DNA of 50,273 nucleotides from Caldilineaceae bacterium (GCA_022824025.1 JAJEBF010000040.1:1-50273); one strand, 5' to 3'. Counted from the first letter of the stretch, positions 32,823-42,028 are shown. Made by a program: numbers and translations. Notes: generated from the letters alone by a model not told the origin.

Positions 32823-33811
32823 CAGACTCTCTCTCCGTCCTGCGCGCCTGTCTGGCCGTTGGCATAGACCGGTTCGGCTGCCGAGGCCAGCGCGGCTTTG
32901 CGGTCGCGGCGCACGCGTGCAAGGTAGTCGCGCATCGTCTCGAGGCCGAACTCCTCGATCAGCTGATCACTGGAGACGCCCGGCAGCTGCGAGCCGAAGA
33001 TCAGGTGACAGTCCTCCTTCAGCCACTCGGCGAAGGCCGCGGTCGGCCCATGGCGTTTGAAAAGAGTCTGCAGGTTTTCGAGGTTGAAGTCAGGATGCAG
33101 CAGACGGCGGTCGAGGTCGATTCGGGCGGTGACAACGGGCGAGCGGCCGGAGCGGTCGCTGACCTCGCGTCTGACGGCGAGGAGCTCGCGGCCGGCCACG
33201 TCGACAAAGGTGGACTGCTCCTTCCAGACCGCGGCCATATTGAAGCCGAACTCCATCGCCCATTTGCTCAACATGCGCCCGCCGGCCCACATCGAGGGCC
33301 AGATCACCAACTCAGCGTGGTTCTGGCAGAGGCCGGCGCCGACCTCCCAATAGTTCAGATCGAAGCAGATGCACAGCCCCACGCGGCCGAAGTCGGTTTC
33401 AAAGACGGGCGTTTCCACACCGGGTGTGATGCCGTTGTCCAGCTCTGAGTGGGTGGGGAAGTTCTTGCGGTAGATGCCGACGATTTCGCCTTGGCGGCCG
33501 ATGAGCACGGCGCAGTTGAAACGGCGGCCGGCATCGTCGAGCAGGAGCGGGGCGACAACGTAGAGCTCGCTCTGACGGGCGGCCTCGGAAAGCGCGGTGA
33601 TGGTGGGCCCGTCAAGCGGCTCGGCCGCCTTCCATGGTTCGGAGGCGCCGAGGCAGTTGCAGATTTCCGGGAAGGCGACGAGGTCGCTCTGCTCCTGGGC
33701 GGCATCGGCGATGAAGCCGCGCATGCGGTCCAGTGTTTTCTGCAGCCGTCCCGGCTCCTTTGCGGGCAGGATGGGGAAGTTGACCAGGCTGATGTTGGCA
33801 AAGCGGCCCAT
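32822..33811 (-). CDS. Carbon-nitrogen hydrolase (nitrilase superfamily)
   Basis: 329 residues with the Glu-Lys-Cys triad: Glu49 (F-P-E-I-C), Lys116 (Y-R-K-N-F-P) and Cys149 (C-I-C-F-D). Glu in the W-K-E-Q segment downstream fits the fourth conserved residue. The family hydrolyses amides, carbamoyl groups or nitriles. A C-terminal extension of about 80 residues goes past the core fold. AGGAGG precedes the ATG. Operon with the SDR, possibly with the MFS transporter: a small uptake and deamidation route for an unknown amide. Confidence 0.9.
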   Translation of the reverse strand: MGRFANISLVNFPILPAKEPGRLQKTLDRMRGFIADAAQEQSDLVAFPEICNCLGASEPWKAAEPLDGPTITALSEAARQSELYVVAPLLLDDAGRRFNCAVLIGRQGEIVGIYRKNFPTHSELDNGITPGVETPVFETDFGRVGLCICFDLNYWEVGAGLCQNHAELVIWPSMWAGGRMLSKWAMEFGFNMAAVWKEQSTFVDVAGRELLAVRREVSDRSGRSPVVTARIDLDRRLLHPDFNLENLQTLFKRHGPTAAFAEWLKEDCHLIFGSQLPGVSSDQLIEEFGLETMRDYLARVRRDRKAALASAAEPVYANGQTGAQDGERV

Positions 33812-34018
33812 GGGGCGCCTCCTGTCGGTTGCGGCTCAGGGTTCAGGTTTCTTTCTCTGCGACTATTTTCGCCGGGAGGAGCGGCTGTGTCAACCGCGTG
33901 GGAAGGGTGGGGGAAGGGCAGGGGAGTGGGACGGCGGGCGCGGGCAGGAACTGGCGGCAGGCATACCCGTAAGGGTGGAGACACTCTGACGGCGGGGCAT
34001 GTTTTTGCGGGGGGCGTT

Positions 34019-34059
34019 GCGGGGGGTGTCCCCCCGCACAAGGGAAGCCGCTTGCGGCT
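34019..34059. repeat. Tandem perfect hairpins
   Basis: GCGGGGGG-TGT-CCCCCCGC (34019-34037) and AGCCGC-TT-GCGGCT (34046-34059). Two perfect palindromes back to back resemble REP/BIME-like elements or bidirectional terminators; no T-run follows either. Confidence 0.6.
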
Positions 34060-34125
34060 GACCGCCCCAGATAAGGAGAGAGGGGAGAGAATTGAGGAGA
34101 GAGAAACGGCCTCCGCGGGCGGCGA

Positions 34126-34155
34126 TTGCAGCATTGCGCGGGTTCAATGTAAGAT
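34126..34155 (+). promoter_or_regulatory. Possible promoter for sulfatase
   Basis: TTGCAG (34126-34131), 18-bp spacer, TAAGAT (34150-34155), about 50 bp before the sulfatase ATG. Confidence 0.35.
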
Positions 34156-34204
34156 GCGGAGAACGGCTCCCTCACGATTCAACGCGCCACTGAAAGGCCG
34201 CTCC

Positions 34205-35923
34205 ATGTCGAACTCGCAATCGCGTCCCAATATCATCTTCGTGCTGACGGATGACCAGGGCTACGGGGACCTTTCCTGCCTGGGCAATCCAATTTTGAAG
34301 ACGCCTGCGCTGGACCGCATCCACGCCGACAGCGTGCGTCTGACCGATTTTCACGTGGCGCCCATGTGCACGCCGACGCGCGGCGAGCTGATGACGGGAC
34401 AGGATGCGTTGCGCAACGGGGCGACGTTCGTCTGCATGGGGCGTTCGCTGCTGCGCGCCGACCTGCCGACGATGGCCGATATCCTGGCGGACAACGGCTA
34501 TCACACCGGTCATTTCGGCAAGTGGCACCTGGGCGACAACTACCCCTACCGGCCCCAGGACCGCGGTTTCCATGAAACGATCCACCATCCCGCCTTCGGC
34601 ATCACTTCCGCGGCTGACTACTATGGGAACGACTATTTTGACGACCACTACCGCCATCGGGATGAGATCAAGCAGTACCGGGGCTACTGCACCGATGTCT
34701 GGTTCGAGGAGGCGATGCGATGGATGGAGGGCTGCCACAGGCGCGATGAGCCGTTTTTCGCCTACATTGCGACGAATGCGCCGCACGGCCCGTATTGGGT
34801 TCCTGACGAATACCGGCAGCCCTATCTGGACGGCATCAAGCGGGATGAGGCCAGCTTTTTCGGCATGATCGCCAACATTGACGAGAATATGGCGCAACTG
34901 GAGAAGTTCCTGCTGGATAACGAAATCCGCGATAACACGATCCTGATCTTCATGACCGACAACGGGACGGCCATGGGCGAGGGGATCTTTAACGCGGGGA
35001 TGCGTGGCAGGAAGACTTCGCTATACGAGGGCGGTCACCGGGTGCCCTGCTTTATTCGCTGGCCGGAGGGCGGGCTTGAGGGCGGCCGCGATGTGGGCGG
35101 CGTGACGCGCGGGGTCGACATCCTGCCAACACTGATCGATCTCTGTGATCTGCAGGCGCCGGACGGTTGGACGTGCGACGGCCTGTCGCTGGCTGCGCAC
35201 ATGCGGCGGCCAGACAAGACGGTGGCGGATCGCACGTCGGTGGTGCAGTACGGGCACGCCAACGAAGGGACCCGATTTGGCTTTACGGGCAGGGAACGGG
35301 CCGCGGTGATGTGGGGACAGTGGCGGCTGATCGATGGGCGGGCGCTCTACAACATCGGTGAGGACCCGGGCCAGCAGCGGGACGCGGCCGCGGCCAATCC
35401 GGAGCTGGTCAAGCAGCTGCGAGACCAATACGGCGCCTGGTGGGATGGCGTAAGCGATACGATAACGACGTATCAGCCGATTACAGTCGGCTCTGACGCC
35501 GAGAACCCGGCCCGGCTGTGCAGCTGCGACTGGGCGTGGGTCTATGCCGATAACCAGCGGGGCATTCGCGGGCCGGTGATGGACAGCGGCACGTGGCACG
35601 TTGACGCGGCGCGCGCCGGGCTCTACAGCTTTACGCTGCGCCGCTGGCCGGAGGAGTCCGGCCTGGGTATCTCTGACCCGGCGCCGGTGATGCAGGGCGT
35701 GGACGGCAGCTGGCCGGAAGGGAAGGCGCTGCCGGTCGCCTCAGCCTGGCTGCAGGTGGGCCGCAGCGAGCAGACGCTGCCGGCGCCGCCGGACGCCGCG
35801 GAACAGACCTTTGAAATGGCGTTGGAACGCGGGCCGACCACGGTGAGGAGCTGGTGGCATGACGAGCAGGGGGAGCCGCTGGCCGGGGCGTACTATCTGA
35901 CCGCAGAACGGCTGCGGGAATGA
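34205..35923 (+). CDS. Sulfatase (formylglycine type)
   Basis: A 572-residue arylsulfatase-family enzyme removing sulfate esters. Metal-site Asp residues are in V-L-T-D-D-Q-G-Y-G-D (15-21). The formylglycine motif is C55-T-P-T-R59 followed by G-E-L-M-T-G. Later motifs are G-K-W-H-L-G, A-P-H-G-P and M-T-D-N-G-T. The last 120 residues form an extra beta-rich domain after the catalytic part. No signal peptide is visible, so it may act in the cytoplasm. The open frame begins far upstream; the ATG at 34205 with AAAGG upstream is the real start. It needs a formylglycine-generating enzyme, not seen here. Confidence 0.9.
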   Translation: MSNSQSRPNIIFVLTDDQGYGDLSCLGNPILKTPALDRIHADSVRLTDFHVAPMCTPTRGELMTGQDALRNGATFVCMGRSLLRADLPTMADILADNGYHTGHFGKWHLGDNYPYRPQDRGFHETIHHPAFGITSAADYYGNDYFDDHYRHRDEIKQYRGYCTDVWFEEAMRWMEGCHRRDEPFFAYIATNAPHGPYWVPDEYRQPYLDGIKRDEASFFGMIANIDENMAQLEKFLLDNEIRDNTILIFMTDNGTAMGEGIFNAGMRGRKTSLYEGGHRVPCFIRWPEGGLEGGRDVGGVTRGVDILPTLIDLCDLQAPDGWTCDGLSLAAHMRRPDKTVADRTSVVQYGHANEGTRFGFTGRERAAVMWGQWRLIDGRALYNIGEDPGQQRDAAAANPELVKQLRDQYGAWWDGVSDTITTYQPITVGSDAENPARLCSCDWAWVYADNQRGIRGPVMDSGTWHVDAARAGLYSFTLRRWPEESGLGISDPAPVMQGVDGSWPEGKALPVASAWLQVGRSEQTLPAPPDAAEQTFEMALERGPTTVRSWWHDEQGEPLAGAYYLTAERLRE

Positions 35924-35928
35924 AACTG

Positions 35929-35974
35929 CAGTGGTCAGTGGTCAGTGGTCAGTGGTCAGTGGTGAGTGGTCAGT
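35929..35974. repeat. (AGTGGTC)n heptanucleotide repeat, second locus
   Basis: About six heptamers beginning six bases after the sulfatase stop, with one GGTGAGT variant. Same unit as at 15763-15856. Confidence 0.88.
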
Positions 35975-36011
35975 AACGGCGTTGTGTCTTTGCTGTGCGC
36001 GGGGCCGCTGG

Positions 36012-37709
36012 CTATTGGGATGAAGGCAGGTCGCGGCCATTGGTGAAGCCGGGGCCGCCGGCGGCCATGTGGCCGTAGCTGGCGCCGTTGGGGTCATCCG
36101 TCACCCAGAAAGAGAAGAGCTGCCCCGACTGCAGGTGGAAACGCAGCCTGCAGGGCTGACCGGCCCGCGCGGAGAGATCGGCGCCGGACGACCATTTCAC
36201 CTCGGCGCAGGCGCTGTCTACACTGAGCGCGGCGCACGCATCGGCGCCCAACCCTTCCACAGTTTCCCCGTTACCGTCCAGCACGGACACTCTCAGTTCC
36301 CCCTGCGGCGCATTGACGTTGACGAAGAGGCGGTCCCCGTTGAAGGTGACCGGTCGCGTCGTCAGCGTGCCGCCACCCGCGCCGGCCTCCATGCTTGCGA
36401 AGCCGTCGCGGCGGAGGGTGGCCAGCCCGGTGCTGGCGCCGGCGTACATGATGCGCCGTGACAGGCCGCTATCCCCGACGTCGTTGGGCCCCAGGTTGGG
36501 CGACAGGCCGGAAAATCCGGCGAAGTAGAAAAAGATGCGGTCGTGGACGACCAGGCAGAGGCCGCCGCAGGCATGGAGGTAGGCCCGGTTCCAGTCGCCT
36601 ATTTTGCGGCTGGATGCCAGGAAGGGGGTACGGTCCGGGCGGCTGAAATGGAAGCCGTCGCGGCTGTAGGCCAGCTCCAGGTCCATGGTTTTGGGAACGC
36701 CCTCGGCGGCGCAGATGTCGTTCTCCGGGCCGCGGAAGATGGCGAACATCCCCAACATGAGGCTTTCGTAGGGCGTCACGTTCACGTCGTAGAGGGCGAC
36801 GCGATGGTTGGGACGGGCGGGGTCGGGCTGGTCGTGGTGGTCGATGCGCTGCCAGAAGACCTCATCGGTCTCCATATCCCACTGCGCGCCTTGCAGGAAG
36901 TCGTCCGATTCTTTGTAGAAGCGGGCGCGCAGCCTGGTGGTTTCGTCGATGCGGGCGGCGCGTCGGATGCTCATGCACCATTTGCGGCGGAAGGGGTTGT
37001 AGAAAAAGGATGTGTTGTCGCCGACCTGCGTGGTGATGACGGGGTCGCTCCAGTGGATGCCGTCGGGCGAGACCTGCGCCCAGCCTTCGGAGACCATCTC
37101 CCCCTTGGCCATTTGCGCCGGCCAGTTTCGTGGTGGGATGGGGGGCTGCCCCGGCTTGGGCTTGTAGTGGCGGTAGTACTGGAACATCTTGAAGCGTTGC
37201 GCGGGGTCCGGTGTGTCGTTGTCGAGCCAGACGAGACAGCCGTCGCGGTCGGACCCATCGTTGTTCGGCCACACCAGGTTGGCGCCCGGCGTGACATCGA
37301 GTTGGGGGCGCTCCCAGTGGATGCCGTCAGCGCTGGTGGCCAGGGCGGTGCTGTGGAACCAGCCGGGCATATACCAGAGTTTGAACAGGTTGTCCTGCGG
37401 GTCGTACCAGGCGCCGTCGTTGAAAGGCGCGGCCATCGGGCAGTTGCCGGAATCCATCTCTTCGTCGGTTTCGGGTCTGAGAACCGGGCTTTGCGGGTGG
37501 ATTTCCGGTTTGCCATAGACACGTGTGAGGGATGTCTCTGCGATCAGGAAGTCGTCCACGAAAAGCTGGCGGCCCAGGTCGATGGGTATCACCTGCGGGG
37601 GATGGGAGAGATAGGGCACGGGGATCGGCTCGCGCGAGCCCTCGATCACATTACGCGGCGGCCAGGTCTGCGGGAGGGTGATGCCGTTGTGGAGTGTTTC
37701 GTTGGTCAT
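36012..37709 (-). CDS. Beta-propeller glycoside-hydrolase-like protein
   Basis: 565 residues, unassigned to a named enzyme. The N-terminal I-D-L-G-R-Q-L-F-V-D-D-F-L-I resembles that of uncharacterised 'glycosyl hydrolase' proteins. Blade-like repeats S-x-D-G-x-H-W/F-x-x-P occur at least three times (S-A-D-G-I-H-W-E-R-P, S-P-D-G-I-H-W-S-D-P, S-R-D-G-F-H-F-S-R-P), as in five-bladed propellers related to GH32/43/68. The C-terminal 140 residues form a beta-sandwich. No signal peptide. ATG 37709 has GGAGATAAGG upstream; the frame opens earlier inside a repeat. A relative lies at 39545. Probably handles a sugar polymer with the adjacent sulfatase. Confidence 0.75.
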   Translation of the reverse strand: MTNETLHNGITLPQTWPPRNVIEGSREPIPVPYLSHPPQVIPIDLGRQLFVDDFLIAETSLTRVYGKPEIHPQSPVLRPETDEEMDSGNCPMAAPFNDGAWYDPQDNLFKLWYMPGWFHSTALATSADGIHWERPQLDVTPGANLVWPNNDGSDRDGCLVWLDNDTPDPAQRFKMFQYYRHYKPKPGQPPIPPRNWPAQMAKGEMVSEGWAQVSPDGIHWSDPVITTQVGDNTSFFYNPFRRKWCMSIRRAARIDETTRLRARFYKESDDFLQGAQWDMETDEVFWQRIDHHDQPDPARPNHRVALYDVNVTPYESLMLGMFAIFRGPENDICAAEGVPKTMDLELAYSRDGFHFSRPDRTPFLASSRKIGDWNRAYLHACGGLCLVVHDRIFFYFAGFSGLSPNLGPNDVGDSGLSRRIMYAGASTGLATLRRDGFASMEAGAGGGTLTTRPVTFNGDRLFVNVNAPQGELRVSVLDGNGETVEGLGADACAALSVDSACAEVKWSSGADLSARAGQPCRLRFHLQSGQLFSFWVTDDPNGASYGHMAAGGPGFTNGRDLPSSQ

Positions 37710-37766
37710 TGCCTTATCTCCGAGAAGGTCTGGGCTGCAGTTGGGTTGGCGCCGCGGGTTACAGAA

Positions 37767-37851
37767 TAAGCCAGAATTGGCCATGAATTGGCCAGAATAA
37801 GCCATGAATAAGCCAGAATAAGCCAGAATAAGCCACGAATTGGCCAGAAGC
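37767..37851. repeat. 10-11-bp tandem repeat
   Basis: About eight imperfect units of the form CCAGAATAAG / CCATGAATAAG / CCAGAATTGG in the 146-bp gap between two minus-strand genes. The unit alternates AATAAG and AATTGG variants. Not CRISPR-like, as there are no spacers. Confidence 0.8.
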
Positions 37852-37855
37852 AACC

Positions 37856-39253
37856 TTATACGAGGCTCCAGCGCGCACCGCGCCCATGTCCCGCGGACAC
37901 GATAAGCTCCAGAGTGCGCAGGATGGCGAGATCCTCCCGTACCTGCCGCTGGGTGGCTTTGGGTTCAAGCTTTGCAATTATCTCGCGCAGGGCCAGACCG
38001 CAACCGGCTTGGTCGAGAAGGGCCAGAATCGCCTGCTGCCGTTCGGTCAGATTTCGTCCTACCCGCTGGGGCGGCACATAACGGCTGGGGCGAAAGCGCA
38101 CGGTTACGTAACCGCCTGCATCCTCAATTTCAGGCGGGGGCAGGCCGGCCGATGTAGTTAACTCTACCATCTTGATCGTACCCCGTCCCCATTGCTCAAT
38201 GATGCCGCGGCGGTAAAACACGTTCGCGATCAGGGGATTCCAGGGTAGCGACTCATGCGGGAGGAACAGCTGCTCCGCAGTCAGCCCAAAGTGCAGCGTC
38301 CCGGACGAAGTTACCTCCAGCCGATCATCGTATATGGCGACAGCAACCGACCCGCCGCCGATCGTGTAGTCGCGATGGCAGAAGGCGTTTGCCAGCGCCT
38401 CGCGCAGAGCCTCCGGCGGGTAGAGCGGCTCATCCACCCGTTCAAGACGATCCGGTACGATGCGGCCCGCTACGGGCAGATTTTCGCGCATGAAGCGTTC
38501 TGCCTTTAGGAGAAGCCCGAACGCGTTGTCACGAAACTGTCGGTTGTCAAGGAACTCCGCGCGGTCAATGCCGCGAAACCGAGCGACCCGTAGCAGACAC
38601 TGCGGCATCTCGAGCTCAACCCGCTCGGTTTTTCCGAACAGTACGACTGCGGCCCTTAATAACACGCCATCCTTAACAAGCCCGAGTCCTCGCAGCAGCT
38701 CCTCTGGATCGCGCGTACCGGGGTCGCTGACGCGACCGCGACGGATCGATTCCTCAACCGTGAGAAGAATCTCAGATAGATCAAGGTCATCAACCGACCA
38801 TCCGGTGGCGGGTTGGTTCTCCCAGCGCTGATCGCTATGCACGCGTTCGATCAACACCTGGTCTTGCGCGTCACGCGACATTTCCAAGGTGGTATTTCCG
38901 ACGCGGCGGTATGCGGTTCCCTTATAGGTATACGGCTTCATATGACCCTGAGTTACCTGGACCACGAGCACTTCACGACTTGACCCCACGGAAACACGCT
39001 CGATCGCTGGAAATACCGGTGGTTCGATTCGTTGAATTTCCGCGCTAACCTCTTCGATAGTCTGATCGCTTACCTGCTGGCCGTGTACATTGCCTTCCGG
39101 GGTGACGCCGAAGAGTACGCGCCCGCCGCGATGGTTGAGCATCGCGCACATGGTTTGCGTGGCCTCACGGCGAGTTCTTGTGTTGAGTTTGAGCTCCAAC
39201 GTCTCGGATTCACCGACTGCTACCCATTCTGCAATTTGCTCAGGTGTCGTCAT
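37856..39253 (-). CDS. AlbA_2 (Schlafen-like) ATP-binding transcriptional regulator
   Basis: 465 residues. The N-terminus is an AlbA_2/Schlafen domain (E-S-E-T-L-E-L-K at 15-22; N-H-R-G-G-R-V-L-F-G-V near 40; Y-R-R-V-G-N-T-T near 114). The middle is an HATPase_c_4-like module (R-E-A-L-A-N-A-F-C-H-R-D-Y near 284; W-G-R-G-T-I-K-M near 354). The C-terminus is a winged helix (T-E-R-Q-Q-A-I-L-A-L-L). This COG2865 architecture is often called RecG-like but lacks helicase motifs. Such proteins are suspected regulators, some in phage-defence or toxin-like contexts. GAAGGA precedes the ATG. It separates two paralogous glycosidase-like genes. Confidence 0.85.
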   Translation of the reverse strand: MTTPEQIAEWVAVGESETLELKLNTRTRREATQTMCAMLNHRGGRVLFGVTPEGNVHGQQVSDQTIEEVSAEIQRIEPPVFPAIERVSVGSSREVLVVQVTQGHMKPYTYKGTAYRRVGNTTLEMSRDAQDQVLIERVHSDQRWENQPATGWSVDDLDLSEILLTVEESIRRGRVSDPGTRDPEELLRGLGLVKDGVLLRAAVVLFGKTERVELEMPQCLLRVARFRGIDRAEFLDNRQFRDNAFGLLLKAERFMRENLPVAGRIVPDRLERVDEPLYPPEALREALANAFCHRDYTIGGGSVAVAIYDDRLEVTSSGTLHFGLTAEQLFLPHESLPWNPLIANVFYRRGIIEQWGRGTIKMVELTTSAGLPPPEIEDAGGYVTVRFRPSRYVPPQRVGRNLTERQQAILALLDQAGCGLALREIIAKLEPKATQRQVREDLAILRTLELIVSAGHGRGARWSLV

Positions 39254-39544
39254 AAACGGTCCTTCGCAGGCCCTCGGAACTGCTGGTGTCTCGTCCCATG
39301 CGCCGGTGGCCGGCTTAACATCGACTACGATCTCAGCGGGCGCAAAGTGTCGGACCTGCCGGCGCCCACTTCGAAGATGACGACACCATTATACCTTTCC
39401 GCACCTGCTTCCCGGACATCCTGCGATCATTGGTTCTGATCGTTCCAGAGAAGACGACACGGCCTATGAAGGCGCACTACGAATTTGGTATCGTACGGAC
39501 GCCAACAGGGGTCAGGTGTGGCACTACTGAGAAACGACATCACA
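39254..39544. other. Intergenic region, possible regulator promoter
   Basis: 291 bp without a supported gene. On the minus strand a TATAAT (39388-39393) could serve the AlbA_2 gene about 130 bp further on, but no good -35 is present. Conservative call only. Confidence 0.35.
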
Positions 39545-40924
39545 TCATCTGAGGTCGCTGGCGTAGACAAGCTCGATGTCGCCGTGGATGGCGTAGAGAC
39601 GGGCATGGTAGAGGCGCACGTCGATCCGGAGCGGTGTGCCGACGTGCTCGGCCAGGCCCGCCTGATCTTGCCAGCTGGGCTGCCAGGCGGTCGCGTCGCC
39701 GCGGAACGGTTCGCATTGATCGAAGGTGTAGCCGGGCAACGGTTTGCCCTCGAGGTCCGACAGCTGGACGCGCGCCTCGCCGTAGGGGGCCTGCACATTG
39801 AGCTGCAGTTGCTCGTCGTGGATTCGCACCCACCGCGTCGTCAGGTAGCCGGCGCCGGCCTGTGACTCCAGATAGACGAAGCCGTCCTGCCGCAGCCTGT
39901 GCAGGAGGATGGCGGCGTAGTCCGGTTCGTCGCGGCTGAGCGTGCGCGCCTGGAAATGCTCCCCCTTGGTGCCGCCGGAGTAGATGCGGACCTGCCCCTC
40001 ATGGTCGACCGCCATCGAACAGGGGTAGATGCCGCCGCCGCCATATTCGCCCAGCTCGTTGAGGCCGATAAACGGTTGGCGCAGGGAGCGCTGGAAGCGC
40101 AGCCCGTCGTAGCTGTAGACGAGCTCGCCGTAGATCTTCCCTTCCAGCTTCTGCCGCCACTGGTCAAGCGGGTCGGTCTCGAACATCCAGAGGATGCCCA
40201 CGTAGAGTCCCTTGTAGGGGAGGACAACGATCCCGTAGAACTGACACATGGGGGGATCGAGGGGATCGGGATGGAAGATGACCTCCGGTTCGCTCCAGGT
40301 GCGCCAGTCCTGCGTCTCCATCAGGGCGATGCGGCGGTCGCCGTGGCTGGGTCGGGCCAGGGTGATATGGCTGTCGCGCTCAGCGTGGCGATAGGTGAAG
40401 AAGCCGGGGTCGGGCGTGCCGGGATGCCAGCGCGAGGCGTGATCGATCTGCCAGTTGTAGCCGTCGGCGGACCAGGCCAGACGCGAAGCGCGCCGGCCGT
40501 CCTCTTCGATGGCGAGGATGGGCCACTTGAAGCGGCGTTCGGGCGAACTCTCATCGAGAAAGACCGAGCCGCCGGTGGACATCTGCTGCCGGTCGAAGAT
40601 CTCGTGAGGACGCATACGCGACGGCAGCGGAACGGTTTCCGTCAGGTCAGGGCGTTCCCAGTGGATGCCGTCCTCGCTTTCGGCCGTCAGAAACCACTCG
40701 TCCTTGCGATAGACCGCCCCTGGCATCGTCTCGCGTCCCAGGTAGAACATGCGCCACAGCTTGCGCTGGTCGTCGTAGAGCACGGTCGGATAGCTGAACG
40801 GGTTTTCGGTGGGGTCGGCGTATGTGGCTTCCCGCACCCATTCGGGCTGCCCCAGGCGGCGGGCGATGTTGTCGCGGCGGGCCAGACACCAGTCGTCAAA
40901 AAAGAAGAGGGAGCGCAGGGTCAC
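39545..40924 (-). CDS. Beta-propeller glycoside-hydrolase-like protein, paralogue
   Basis: 459 residues, related in layout to the protein at 36012-37709. It starts S-L-F-F-F-D-D-W-C-L and has S-E-D-G-I-H-W-E-R-P, S-A-D-G-Y-N-W and S-Y-D-G-L-R-F-Q-R-S blade repeats. It ends in a similar beta-sandwich (L-Q-L-N-V-Q-A-P-Y-G-E-A-R-V-Q-L), matching L-F-V-N-V-N-A-P-Q-G-E-L-R-V-S-V of the other. No signal peptide. AAGGAT precedes the ATG. It follows the importer ATPase gene by 63 bp on the same strand, suggesting it acts on the imported material. Confidence 0.75.
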   Translation of the reverse strand: MTLRSLFFFDDWCLARRDNIARRLGQPEWVREATYADPTENPFSYPTVLYDDQRKLWRMFYLGRETMPGAVYRKDEWFLTAESEDGIHWERPDLTETVPLPSRMRPHEIFDRQQMSTGGSVFLDESSPERRFKWPILAIEEDGRRASRLAWSADGYNWQIDHASRWHPGTPDPGFFTYRHAERDSHITLARPSHGDRRIALMETQDWRTWSEPEVIFHPDPLDPPMCQFYGIVVLPYKGLYVGILWMFETDPLDQWRQKLEGKIYGELVYSYDGLRFQRSLRQPFIGLNELGEYGGGGIYPCSMAVDHEGQVRIYSGGTKGEHFQARTLSRDEPDYAAILLHRLRQDGFVYLESQAGAGYLTTRWVRIHDEQLQLNVQAPYGEARVQLSDLEGKPLPGYTFDQCEPFRGDATAWQPSWQDQAGLAEHVGTPLRIDVRLYHARLYAIHGDIELVYASDLR

Positions 40925-40987
40925 GTGAACGATCCTTGATGATGGAAGAGTTGATCGGTTGCCAGCGGTTGGCGCAGTTGCGGGCGA

Positions 40988-42028
40988 TCAGGGACTGGCA
41001 GGCAGCGTATCAAATTGCGGGGCAAAGATCTCTTCGCTCAGGTCCAACTCTTCGGCGAAGTGACAGCGAACCCAGTGCCCGCCTCCCATATCGCGCAGGT
41101 CCGGTTCTTCGGCTGAACACTGTTCCTGCGCGAAGGGGCAACGGGTGGAGAAGTGGCAGCCGCTGGGCGGGTTGAGCGGGCTGGGCACCTCGCCTTCGAG
41201 CACGAAGCTCTGCTCGCGGTGCGTGGGGTCGGGGATGAGGACGGAGGCGAGCAGGGCCTTGGTATACGGGTGCTTGCACTCCTCGAAGACCTGCTGCGTG
41301 GTGCCGAGTTCGACAAGCCGCCCCAGGTACATGACGGCAATGCGATGGCTGATATGCTTGACGATGCTCAGGTCGTGGGCGATGAAGACGTAGGTCAGAT
41401 TCATCTGACTTTGCAGGTCAAGCAGGAGGTTGATGATCTGGGAGCGGACGGACACGTCGAGGGCCGAGACGGGTTCGTCGGCGACGACGAGCGGCGGAGA
41501 GACGACGAGGGCGCGGGCGATGCTGACGCGCTGGCGTTCACCGCCGCTCAGTTCATGGGGGAAACGGTCGGCAAAGTGTGCGCCGAGCCCCACGGTCGGC
41601 AGGATGTCGAGCACACGTCTCGCGGCCTCGGAACGGCCGACTTTCTGGGCGATCAACGGTTCCGCGACCACATCTGTGACGCGCCAGCGCGGGTCGAGGG
41701 AGGAGAACGGGTCCTGGAAGATGATCTGCATCTGCCGCCGCACATCCAACATCTCTTTGCGCGAGGCCGAGGCGATGTCAAAGGTCTGTTGTTCGCCGTG
41801 CAGCAGGATGCGGCCCTGATCCGGCTCGACCAGACGGAGGAGGCAGCGGGCGACGGTGGTTTTGCCGCAACCGCTCTCGCCGACAAGGCCCACGCATTCA
41901 CCTTTGTTGACGGTGAAGGATACATCGTTGACAGCCTTGACGTGGCCCACAGTGCGGCGCAGGAGGCCGCGCTGGACGGGGAAGAATTTGCTCAGGTTTT
42001 CGACCTGCAGGATAGGTGTGTCAAGCAT
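40988..42028 (-). CDS. Opp/Dpp-type importer ATPase, F subunit
   Basis: A 346-residue ABC ATPase. Walker A is G-E-S-G-C-G-K-T-T near residue 45, the signature L-S-G-G-E-R-Q-R, Walker B L-V-V-A-D-E-P-V-S-A-L-D and H-loop A-H-D. The C-terminal oligopeptide-transporter domain contains the Cys-rich C-H-F-S-T-R-C-P-F-A-Q-E-Q-C (iron-sulfur-like C-terminal motif common to OppD/F and DppD/F). Pairs with the D subunit 53 bp upstream. Last gene of the importer set. Confidence 0.92.
   Translation of the reverse strand: MLDTPILQVENLSKFFPVQRGLLRRTVGHVKAVNDVSFTVNKGECVGLVGESGCGKTTVARCLLRLVEPDQGRILLHGEQQTFDIASASRKEMLDVRRQMQIIFQDPFSSLDPRWRVTDVVAEPLIAQKVGRSEAARRVLDILPTVGLGAHFADRFPHELSGGERQRVSIARALVVSPPLVVADEPVSALDVSVRSQIINLLLDLQSQMNLTYVFIAHDLSIVKHISHRIAVMYLGRLVELGTTQQVFEECKHPYTKALLASVLIPDPTHREQSFVLEGEVPSPLNPPSGCHFSTRCPFAQEQCSAEEPDLRDMGGGHWVRCHFAEELDLSEEIFAPQFDTLPASP

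Larger units (their letters stand above)
33812..34204. other. Divergent intergenic region with hairpins
   Basis: 393 bp between the nitrilase and sulfatase starts. It holds two strong tandem hairpins (34019-34059), a purine-rich tract (about 34070-34110) and a possible sulfatase promoter. No gene is evident, although a frame is open through it on the + strand. Confidence 0.6.

Noticed and set aside
33449..34204. Extension of the sulfatase frame 252 codons upstream
   Set aside because: That part is antisense to the nitrilase and intergenic DNA; the sulfatase fold begins at 34205 with its own ribosome-binding site.
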